From Candidatus Woesearchaeota archaeon (GTDB taxonomy: Archaea; Nanobdellota; Nanobdellia; Woesearchaeales; UBA10200), in the NCBI GenBank assembly GCA_018302185.1, contig JAGVZX010000075.1, positions 1 to 6,803 on the forward strand: a DNA stretch of 6,803 nucleotides, read 5' to 3'. The notes under the pieces were generated by a model. The model was not told where the DNA came from and did not search any database. It saw only the letters and a list, made by a program, of their open reading frames with translations. The translations under genes and the position numbers were made by a program. Position 1 is the stretch's first letter, and every line of letters starts with the position of its first letter. Positions 1 through 6,189 of the stretch are shown here, piece after piece.

Positions 1-1
1 A

Positions 2-991
2 GGCAAGTATGTTGCAGCTGATTTAGACGCATTCGTATATTCAAGATATGCAAACTACATCCTTGAGCATGGAAAAGCCATGGCACAGGATATGTTCAGG
101 TATGCGCCGTTAGGCCATCCAGATGCAGCACAGCTGGCTGTAGAGAACGGATTTCCATATTTCCAGGTGATTTTGTTCAAGACATTGAAGCTTATCGGTC
201 AGATCGCAACTTTAAGCTTTACCAACAGTTTTATGCCGTTCTTAATTTTCTTAGCGCTTGCTGTAGCAACATTTTTTATTGTAAGAAAGATATCCAGCAA
301 GAAAAATGCTATCATCTCTGGCATAGGCATCTTATATGTTTGGACATTGTTAAATTATGCATTTAAGATATTCAACAAAGAATTTACATTTGATTATCTG
401 AATGTCATACACACGACAATTGTATTTGCTCTTATGTGCTTATTTTTCTTTTTGTTGGTGAGAAGGCTGTTCAGCATGGGAACTGCACTGCTTGCAACAA
501 CAATACTTGCATTTATGCCAGCATACTTGTTCAGGACCATGGGCGGAGTAGCAGACCATGATGCTACAGGCATGATGTTTTTTATGCTCATTATCTATTT
601 ATATATTGCAGGCTGGCAGGCAAAAAAATCTGTTTATAACATCCTATTTGGCGTATCAGCAGGCTTAGCTACCTTAGGCATGTTTGCAACCTGGCCAGGC
701 GGAGGAAATTTCCTGTATCTGATATTTGGAGCAGCTATAACTATAGAGGTGATATTAAACATATTGAAAAAAAGCGACGTTTATGTATATGTTTCATGGT
801 TCATGATCTGGGCAGGCGCTGAAATATGGCTTGGCTTTCTGAATATACAATATCTATTAGGCTCATTCACAACATTGATAGCAACATTAGGATTTGTTCT
901 TTCGATCGTGCATTATCTTCTCTTTTTAGACCACAGGTTACATCTTAAGAGAATATTAAAGATTGAGAAGATTACAATGAGCTGTATATAA
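2..991 (+). CDS. aglB: AglB/STT3-type oligosaccharyltransferase, N-terminal part (5' cut by window edge, ends at frameshift)
   Basis: This is the membrane half of the enzyme that transfers a lipid-linked glycan to asparagine in N-X-S/T sequons on the outer face of the membrane. The frame is open from base 2, so the true start lies outside the window; the ATG at 80 is internal. Seen directly: an LDAF...R stretch at about 23-46, matching the first catalytic acidic motif of STT3 external loop 1 (metal-binding Asp at 26-28). A second acidic motif, ADHDA, lies at 551-565, followed by the usual hydrophobic run. About nine hydrophobic segments follow one another across the piece. Probably only a short cytoplasmic tail and most of the first membrane helix are missing upstream. 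The frame ends at TAA 989-991 in a sequence unlike a natural C-terminus, and homology continues in the next frame down. The family call is secure; whether the gene is functional depends on the frameshift. Confidence 0.88.
   Translation, partial: GKYVAADLDAFVYSRYANYILEHGKAMAQDMFRYAPLGHPDAAQLAVENGFPYFQVILFKTLKLIGQIATLSFTNSFMPFLIFLALAVATFFIVRKISSKKNAIISGIGILYVWTLLNYAFKIFNKEFTFDYLNVIHTTIVFALMCLFFFLLVRRLFSMGTALLATTILAFMPAYLFRTMGGVADHDATGMMFFMLIIYLYIAGWQAKKSVYNILFGVSAGLATLGMFATWPGGGNFLYLIFGAAITIEVILNILKKSDVYVYVSWFMIWAGAEIWLGFLNIQYLLGSFTTLIATLGFVLSIVHYLLFLDHRLHLKRILKIEKITMSCI
967..991 (+). other. Frameshift site within aglB (one base missing)
   Basis: The upstream frame runs to TAA 989-991, while the downstream frame has its last stop (TGA) at 964-966. 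The change of frame must therefore lie between these stops. One extra base, for example a G or A near 968-971 in GAGAAGATTAC, would give a smooth reading ...KIEKDYNELYINLVRPWG before TVAE. The stretch has no long homopolymer and no X-XXY-YYZ slippery heptamer, so programmed -1 frameshifting is not supported. It is either a real mutation or an assembly/sequencing error. Confidence 0.85.
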
Positions 992-2742
992 ATCTTGTAA
1001 GACCGTGGGGTAAATCACGATGGCACCTTACTGTTGCAGAGCAGAACCAGCCATATATCACAGATTGGTTTGGCCAGTTTGGAAAAAGCTATGTTTACCT
1101 GTTCATGCTAGGCTCGATATTATTATTTTATGAGATGATCCTGCCGATAAAAGATTCTTTGAAAAGATTAAGCATGCCTATCATATCTGCATGGAGCTTA
1201 ACTTTATTTTATGCATTGTTCATCTTCAGCTTTACTTTTTCAAGGTACAGCTCAGGCTCTCCAAGCTTTAACGGAACTTCACAAGTAGCATTAGTTTTTT
1301 ACATCGGATCTTTGATGGTATTCGCTGCAGGCATGGCATTGTTTTATCTGATCGTATACTACAGTGATAAGAATGACAAAAGCCTATTTAATGAGATGAT
1401 AAGCAAGCTTGACAAGAAATACCTTTTGATGTTTATATGGTTTGTAATAATGATCATCGCTGCTAGAGGCGCTATAAGAAACGTATTTGTATTTTCGCCA
1501 GTAACTGCAATAATGGTTGCATTTTTCTTTGTTATGTCTTGGCAAATCTTATCAAATGTTAAGCAGAAATACATCAGGCTGGCAGGATTTGTATTTTTGA
1601 TCTTGCTGCTGTTCAGCCCGATAGCTTTAGGAAGCTTTTTTAATACAGGTGCCTTAAAAATTATAAAACCGATAGTTACAGTAGGCGGCTTATTGGAAAA
1701 TCAGGGTATAGTATTTAATTATTATCTTACATCAAGCCAGCAGGCAAAATATACAGGCACGCCATATGACAGGCAATGGCAGCTTGCCATGAAATGGGTG
1801 AGAGACAACACTCCTCTCGACGCAATATTCGGCCATTGGTGGGATTATGGTTATTGGGTGCAGACAGGAGGAGAAAGAGCGACAGTGACAGATGGTGGAA
1901 ATAATATAGGTTTATGGAACTATTATATGGGAAGATTTGCCCTCGCAGGAGCTAACCAGTCAGAAGCTCTAGACTTTTTATATGCCCACAATGTGACACA
2001 TTTCCTTATCATCAGCGATGAGATAGGCAAATATACAGCATTCTCCAGCATAGGCGGCGGAGTGAATTACGAAAGATACAGCTGGATAAACACATTCTCT
2101 CTTGAGCCAAAACAAACACAGGAAACAAGAAATGGAGTCACTTATTTTTACCAAGGTGGACAAGTATTAGATGAAGATTTTAATTATAACGGAAAATTAT
2201 TTCCTGGAAGAGCAGCAGGCATAGGTGCTGTTCTGCTGAAAGTTGTCAGAGAAAAAATAACTTCCGGAAATGAATCAAAAGATGTTGAAAGGTTAGACCA
2301 GCCTGAAGTCATCCTGGTCTATGGAGGCATACAAGAGAAAGTCCCATTGGAATGCATATTCATAAACAACCAGATGTTCAAGTTTGATAAGACAGGAAAG
2401 CCAGGATATAAAGGATGCTTCAGGGTTCTTCCGACAATCAATGGTAATGGTCAGGTAGAAAATCCTATCGGTGCAGGCTTGATGGTATCAGAACGTGGAT
2501 TTAATGCAATATGGACCCAGCTTTTCCTGTTCAACCAGAAAAATCCGGATTATGACACAAGTGCCTATAAGTTGGCATACAGCGATGAAACGACAGGCAT
2601 GCCTCTTGCAATTTATGGAGGAAGGATGATCGGGCCATTGAAGATATGGGAATTAAATTATCCAAAAGATATAAAGTTTAAGCCAGAGTATTTAGGGATG
2701 GATTATGCTAAAGCTAATTTGACTGATGCTACAAAGGTATAG
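967..2742 (+). CDS. aglB: AglB/STT3-type oligosaccharyltransferase, C-terminal part (after frameshift)
   Basis: This continues the preceding piece in the -1 frame. The first ATG in this frame is at 1105, but STT3-like sequence begins well before it. TVAEQNQP at 1030-1053 is the SVSE/TIxE motif of external loop 5, whose Glu (1039-1041) contacts the acceptor sequon and metal. R at 1477-1479, in RGAIRNVFVFSP, fits the conserved Arg that contacts the lipid pyrophosphate. WWDYGYW at 1837-1857 is the hallmark that binds the +2 Ser/Thr of the sequon. EIGKYTAF around 2020-2043 resembles the DK motif (Lys at 2029-2031). About six further membrane segments precede a soluble, extracellular C-terminal domain of about 300 residues. 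Adding one base back at the junction gives a continuous 913 residues from the window start, which suits an archaeal AglB. A separate protein starting at 1105 would lack TVAE, so it is unlikely to be an independent gene. Stop is TAG 2740-2742. Confidence 0.9.
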   Translation, partial: EDYNELYINLVRPWGKSRWHLTVAEQNQPYITDWFGQFGKSYVYLFMLGSILLFYEMILPIKDSLKRLSMPIISAWSLTLFYALFIFSFTFSRYSSGSPSFNGTSQVALVFYIGSLMVFAAGMALFYLIVYYSDKNDKSLFNEMISKLDKKYLLMFIWFVIMIIAARGAIRNVFVFSPVTAIMVAFFFVMSWQILSNVKQKYIRLAGFVFLILLLFSPIALGSFFNTGALKIIKPIVTVGGLLENQGIVFNYYLTSSQQAKYTGTPYDRQWQLAMKWVRDNTPLDAIFGHWWDYGYWVQTGGERATVTDGGNNIGLWNYYMGRFALAGANQSEALDFLYAHNVTHFLIISDEIGKYTAFSSIGGGVNYERYSWINTFSLEPKQTQETRNGVTYFYQGGQVLDEDFNYNGKLFPGRAAGIGAVLLKVVREKITSGNESKDVERLDQPEVILVYGGIQEKVPLECIFINNQMFKFDKTGKPGYKGCFRVLPTINGNGQVENPIGAGLMVSERGFNAIWTQLFLFNQKNPDYDTSAYKLAYSDETTGMPLAIYGGRMIGPLKIWELNYPKDIKFKPEYLGMDYAKANLTDATKV

Positions 2743-2770
2743 CCAATTTAAGCAGTAAAATTAATATATG

Positions 2771-2797
2771 TTTATAAAAAGAATGCGTATATAAAAA
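2771..2797 (+). promoter_or_regulatory. Archaeal TATA-box promoter candidates ahead of the CDP-sugar operon
   Basis: The 75-base gap between aglB and the cytidylyltransferase holds two TATA-like boxes. TTTATAAA at 2771-2778 would place transcription start near 2800 and leave a short leader. TATATAAAAA at 2788-2797 would start transcription at about 2817, almost exactly on the ATG at 2818, giving a leaderless mRNA. No strong Shine-Dalgarno sequence precedes this ATG, which fits the second option. The assignment rests on sequence match and spacing alone, in an AT-rich region where chance matches occur. Confidence 0.5.
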
Positions 2798-2817
2798 TAA
2801 GATATGAGTGAAAGATT

Positions 2818-3591
2818 ATGCAGGCTGTAATTTTATGCGGTGGAAAAGGTACGAGGCTACGAGAAGAAACTGAATTTAGGCCTAAGCCGTTGATTGAGAT
2901 AGGAAATATGCCGATATTATGGCACATAATGAAGACTTATTCGCATTATGGCATTAAGGATTTTATTCTCTGCCTTGGATACAAAGGATATCTGATCAAA
3001 AAATTCTTTACAGAGCTTAATACATATAACACCGACTTTACATATAATCCAAAAACAAAAAAGATCAAGTACCATAATCATCAGGACATCGAAGATTGGA
3101 ACATTACATTTGCAGAGACTGGCTTAGAAACAAACACAGGCGCAAGAATAAAAAAGATCGAGAAATACATAACTGAAGATGACTTTTTCTTGACATATGG
3201 TGATGGCGTTGCAGATGTTGATATTGATAAATTATTCAAGTTCCATAAGAAAGAAGATAAGATAGGGACAGTGACAGCAGTAAGGCCATTGGCAAGATTT
3301 GGTGTCCTTAACATAGATGGGACAAGGATAGTTGATTTCACAAAAAAAAATTTAGTGCATGATGGAAGGATAGACGGTGGATATTTTGTGTTTAAAAGAA
3401 AGATATTTGATTACCTGACTGATGATAATGACTGCATGCTGGAAGGAGAGCCATTAAAAAATCTGGCAAAAGACAGCCAGTTTATAGCATATAGGCATGA
3501 CGGATTCTGGCAGTGCATGGACACGATACAGCACACGGATTTATTGAACCAGTTATGGAAAGAAGGAAAAGCAGAATGGAAAGTGTGGTAG
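2818..3591 (+). CDS. rfbF: Glucose-1-phosphate cytidylyltransferase
   Basis: The enzyme joins CTP and alpha-D-glucose 1-phosphate to give CDP-glucose plus pyrophosphate, the entry step to CDP-6-deoxy and CDP-3,6-dideoxy sugars; it is cytosolic. At 257 residues it matches the usual length of the RfbF/DdhA family. Visible motifs are the N-terminal nucleotide-binding signature GGKGTRLREET (8-18) with RPKP (21-24), where Lys23 fits the catalytic lysine. ETGLETNTGARIKK (100-113) is typical of RfbF rather than of thymidylyl- or uridylyltransferases. YGDG (127-130) carries the metal-binding Asp129. RPLARFGVL, DGRIDGGYFVF, the EGEPL segment, FWQCMDT (230-236) and the closing WKVW are all characteristic. 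The ATG at 2818 is the only sensible start because the MQAVILCGG N-terminus is conserved. It is the first gene of the tight run, behind candidate TATA boxes and 8 bases ahead of the dehydratase that uses its product. Confidence 0.95.
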   Translation: MQAVILCGGKGTRLREETEFRPKPLIEIGNMPILWHIMKTYSHYGIKDFILCLGYKGYLIKKFFTELNTYNTDFTYNPKTKKIKYHNHQDIEDWNITFAETGLETNTGARIKKIEKYITEDDFFLTYGDGVADVDIDKLFKFHKKEDKIGTVTAVRPLARFGVLNIDGTRIVDFTKKNLVHDGRIDGGYFVFKRKIFDYLTDDNDCMLEGEPLKNLAKDSQFIAYRHDGFWQCMDTIQHTDLLNQLWKEGKAEWKVW

Positions 3592-3599
3592 CATAAGAG

Positions 3600-4586
3600 A
3601 TGAAAATGAGAGATGAAAATTTTTGGAAGGATAAGAACGTTTTTGTGACAGGAGCGACAGGCATATTAGGAAGCTGGCTGGTGAAAAAGCTCTTGGCTGA
3701 GAAGGCAAACATTACAATCCTAAAAAGAGACCATGTCCCTAATTCTGAGCTTGAGCTTTCAGGTTCAATAAAAAAAGTTAATATTGTGAATGGCAGCCTT
3801 GAAGATTATTGGACAGTTGAGAGAGCATTGAATGAATATGAGATTGATACCTGTTTTCATCTGGCTGCGCAGGCTATTGTGCAGACAGCTAATAGGAGCC
3901 CTGTGCCGACATTTGAGTCAAATGTACGAGGAACATGGAACCTTTTAGAGGCGCTTCGCAATAATAAATTGATTAAAAGGATAATAATCTCTACAAGTGA
4001 TAAAGCATACGGCGACTCTGAAAAGTTGCCTTATACTGAGCAAACATCCCTTAACGGAAAACATCCTTATGACGCAAGCAAAAGCTGTTGTGATATAATA
4101 TCCCAGGCATATGCGCATACATATAATATGCCAATTGGAATAGCAAGATGCGGCAATATATATGGCGGAGGAGATTTAAATTTCAATAGGATAATCCCTG
4201 GAACGATCAAGTCAATTTTGGCAGGAGAGGAGCCAGTGATAAGGAGTGACGGAAGTTTTGTAAGAGATTATTTTTACGTTGAGGATGCTGTTGATGCTTT
4301 TCTGTCCCTTGGCAGGCAGTTAGATAGCAAAGAGATAAGAGGCGAAGCTTTTAATTTCAGCCCTGAACAACCTGTAAGTGTTATAGAATTAGTGCAGAAG
4401 ATTATTAAGATTAACGGAAGCAGCTTAAAGCCTAAAATTTTAAATGAGGCGAAAAATGAGATTAAAGAGCAGTATTTAGATTGTAATAAAGCAAAAAAAA
4501 TGCTTAGTTGGAAAGCTAAGACAAAAATTGATGATGGATTAAAGAAGACAGTACAATGGTATAAGGCATTTTTTGAGAAGAATTAA
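3600..4586 (+). CDS. rfbG: CDP-glucose 4,6-dehydratase (extended SDR)
   Basis: The enzyme is an NAD-dependent dehydratase converting CDP-glucose to CDP-4-keto-6-deoxyglucose. It is 328 residues from the ATG at 3600; an ATG at 3606 (MRDENFW) is equally plausible and no ribosome site decides between them. Seen directly: the FWKDKNVFVTG opening typical of RfbG; the Rossmann GATGILG motif (18-24); HLAAQ (87-91); TSDKAYG (132-138), in which the SDK form separates RfbG from the TDE of RmlB and the TSE of GDP-mannose dehydratase; and catalytic Y157-x3-K161. RCGNIYGGGDLNFNR and the RDYFYVEDAV substrate-domain segment agree with the RfbG group. The preceding gene supplies its substrate, which strengthens the call. 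A GDP-mannose 4,6-dehydratase label, common in automatic annotation of such genes, is less likely given the SDK motif and context. Confidence 0.9.
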   Translation: MKMRDENFWKDKNVFVTGATGILGSWLVKKLLAEKANITILKRDHVPNSELELSGSIKKVNIVNGSLEDYWTVERALNEYEIDTCFHLAAQAIVQTANRSPVPTFESNVRGTWNLLEALRNNKLIKRIIISTSDKAYGDSEKLPYTEQTSLNGKHPYDASKSCCDIISQAYAHTYNMPIGIARCGNIYGGGDLNFNRIIPGTIKSILAGEEPVIRSDGSFVRDYFYVEDAVDAFLSLGRQLDSKEIRGEAFNFSPEQPVSVIELVQKIIKINGSSLKPKILNEAKNEIKEQYLDCNKAKKMLSWKAKTKIDDGLKKTVQWYKAFFEKN

Positions 4587-4608
4587 ATAATAGATTATTA
4601 TTCTTATA

Positions 4609-4612
4609 GAGG
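4609..4612 (+). promoter_or_regulatory. Ribosome binding site for the second SDR gene
   Basis: GAGG lies 7 bases before the ATG at 4620 and is complementary to the archaeal 16S rRNA 3' end. It is the clearest Shine-Dalgarno match in the window and supports 4620 as the start. A nearer ATG at 4613 is in another frame and meets a stop after five codons. Confidence 0.55.
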
Positions 4613-4619
4613 ATGGGTT

Positions 4620-5528
4620 ATGATAAGTAAAAGAGTGCTGATAACTGGTATTTCTGGATTTATAGGCCAACATCTGGCAAGAAGGCTTGTCAGAGATGGA
4701 TTTGAAGTATATGGGATAGATAACACGATTTTAGCTCAAAAAGATGTACAGGTCATGGTTTGTGATATAACAGACAGAGAGAAGCTGGCACAGATAGTTA
4801 AAGATGTAAACCCTGGCTTGATAATCCATCTTGCTGGATTTAGTGATCCAAGCAGGAACAACAATCTTATGGAAAAGGCGATGAAGATAAACCTAGATGG
4901 GACCATTAACATCATTGATGCATGTGATAAGATTGATTATGAAGTCTTTGTGAATATATGCACATCTGATGTATATTTTGGCAATAAGGTTCCGTTTAAA
5001 GAGGATATCATATTAAATCCTGTGTCACCATATGCTATCTCAAAATATAAAGCTGAAGGGTATGCAAAAGAACATGCTATAAAATATGATAGGAATATTA
5101 TTACCCTAAGGCCGGCCCTGGTTTATGGTCCTGGACAGAAAGATAATAAGTTTCTTTCACAAGCCATAAATAATATAATTAAAGAAAAAGAGATGGAAAC
5201 GACAAGATGTGAACAGAAAAGGGATTATATTTACGTTGAAGATTTGATAGATGCGATAGTTAAGATATTATCATTGAAGGATAAGTCAATTATTAAAGGG
5301 CAAGTGATAAATATAGGAAGCGGAAAACAGCATCAGCTGAAAGAGATTATCCATCTTGTTGAAAGAATATCAGGAAAAAAAGCAAAGATAAAGGAAACCA
5401 AGCCATATAGGGAGAATGAGCTTTTTGATTATATGTTAAGTATAGATAAAGCCTGGAAATTGATAGGATGGCTCCCTAAGATATCGATTGAAGAAGGGAT
5501 TAAGAGAACTGTTGAAAATGAGATCTGA
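4620..5528 (+). CDS. NAD(P)-dependent sugar-nucleotide epimerase/reductase (extended SDR), probably acting on CDP-4-keto-6-deoxyglucose
   Basis: An extended short-chain dehydrogenase of 302 residues, near the length of 4-keto-6-deoxy-sugar reductases such as Rmd and RfbJ. Visible motifs are the Rossmann GISGFIG (10-16), HLAG (70-73), TSDVYFG (115-121) and catalytic YAISK (Y138, K142), then RPALVYGPGQ and RDYIYVEDL in the substrate-binding half. The YGPGQ segment recalls GDP-6-deoxy-4-keto-mannose reductases and CDP-abequose/paratose synthases. As it directly follows the genes making CDP-4-keto-6-deoxyglucose, a likely job is reduction at C4, with or without epimerisation, to a CDP-6-deoxyhexose. 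No 3-dehydratase gene (rfbH/ddhC) is in the window, so a 3,6-dideoxy product is not indicated here. The exact substrate and stereochemistry cannot be read from sequence. It starts 33 bases after the dehydratase and its end overlaps the methyltransferase by 11 bases, so the two are probably translationally coupled. Confidence 0.82.
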   Translation: MISKRVLITGISGFIGQHLARRLVRDGFEVYGIDNTILAQKDVQVMVCDITDREKLAQIVKDVNPGLIIHLAGFSDPSRNNNLMEKAMKINLDGTINIIDACDKIDYEVFVNICTSDVYFGNKVPFKEDIILNPVSPYAISKYKAEGYAKEHAIKYDRNIITLRPALVYGPGQKDNKFLSQAINNIIKEKEMETTRCEQKRDYIYVEDLIDAIVKILSLKDKSIIKGQVINIGSGKQHQLKEIIHLVERISGKKAKIKETKPYRENELFDYMLSIDKAWKLIGWLPKISIEEGIKRTVENEI

Positions 5529-6189
5529 ATTTGATAAGTATGCAGATGAATATACGCAAGAGATAGACAAAGCAGCAAGCGTTAGCGGCGAAAAGTTTAA
5601 TTATTTTGTCGAGACACGGATAAAGCTGGTCAAGAATGCATTGAAAGGGTCCATTCCAGGGAAGATACTTGATTACGGGTGCGGAATCGGTATAACAGAA
5701 ATATTCTTTAAGAGATATTTTCCGATGGCGCAGATCTGGGGTATTGATACTTCCACAGACAGTATAAATAAAGCAAAGTCGCTCAAGTTGCAAAGAGTCA
5801 ATTTTGATAAGCCTAAAAGGTTTAAAGACAATACTTTTGACGTAATTTATAGTAATGGGACTTTCCATCATATAAACCATGATAAGCACTTAAAAATATT
5901 AGCCGATTTTCATAGGATACTTAAGCCAGGAGGAAAAGTCTTTATTTTCGAGAATAATCCATATAATCCGTTGATGATGAAAGTTATGAGAGAATGCAGA
6001 TTGGACAAAGATGCAAAAGTAATAACTTCTGATAGATTGGAAAATGTCATGAAAAAAGCAGGATTTAAGGTAAAGAAAGGGCATTATTACTTGTTCTTCC
6101 CAAAAGCCTTATCAATGCTGAGATTTTTAGAGAAATATATGAAAAGACTTCCGATCGGCGCGCAATATTATGTCCAGGGTGTAAAATGA
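5518..6189 (+). CDS. Class I SAM-dependent methyltransferase (Methyltransf_11 type), glycan locus
   Basis: A soluble Rossmann-fold methyltransferase of 223 residues from the ATG at 5518. An upstream TTG at 5488 would add ten residues but lies inside the previous gene; MRSEFDKYADEY reads like the natural start of this family. SAM-binding motif I is ILDYGCGIG (50-58), the acidic residue closing strand 2 is D77 in GIDTS, motif IV is FDVIYSNGTFHHI (107-119) and the later strand is LKPGGKVFIFE (135-145). The ENNPYNPL segment and the C-terminal PIGAQYYV resemble methyltransferases found in O-antigen and surface-polysaccharide clusters, usually beside a GT2 as here. It may methylate the CDP-sugar, a lipid-linked sugar or a carrier; the acceptor is unknown. 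Its start overlaps the SDR gene by 11 bases and its stop overlaps the next start as ATGA, so expression is likely coupled to both neighbours. Confidence 0.85.
   Translation: MRSEFDKYADEYTQEIDKAASVSGEKFNYFVETRIKLVKNALKGSIPGKILDYGCGIGITEIFFKRYFPMAQIWGIDTSTDSINKAKSLKLQRVNFDKPKRFKDNTFDVIYSNGTFHHINHDKHLKILADFHRILKPGGKVFIFENNPYNPLMMKVMRECRLDKDAKVITSDRLENVMKKAGFKVKKGHYYLFFPKALSMLRFLEKYMKRLPIGAQYYVQGVK

Noticed and set aside
955..991. Programmed -1 ribosomal frameshifting
   Set aside because: The permitted interval (967-991) has no slippery heptamer of the X-XXY-YYZ type and no obvious following stem-loop; the AAA at 958-960 lies before the TGA at 964-966 in the new frame and so cannot be the slip site.
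1105..2742. Independent gene starting at ATG 1105
   Set aside because: STT3-family sequence, including the catalytic TVAE motif, continues in the same frame upstream to about 967, and the preceding frame supplies the missing N-terminal half, so this is one gene with a frameshift.
2743..2770. Terminator after aglB
   Set aside because: There is no T-run of five or more on the + strand and no hairpin with G/C pairs, so termination here is unsupported.
3081..3712. Minus-strand ORFs opposite rfbF and the rfbF/rfbG junction
   Set aside because: Both are shadows of confidently identified + strand genes and lack a recognisable product.
4586..4602. Short inverted repeat AATAAT-AG-ATTATT between the two SDR genes
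   Set aside because: Six A/T-only pairs with a two-base loop would not form a stable hairpin, and such matches are expected by chance in AT-rich gaps; not called as a terminator or operator.
5500..5889. Minus-strand ORF of 129 codons
   Set aside because: It lies opposite the methyltransferase, whose SAM-binding motifs are clear; its translation shows no recognisable domain.
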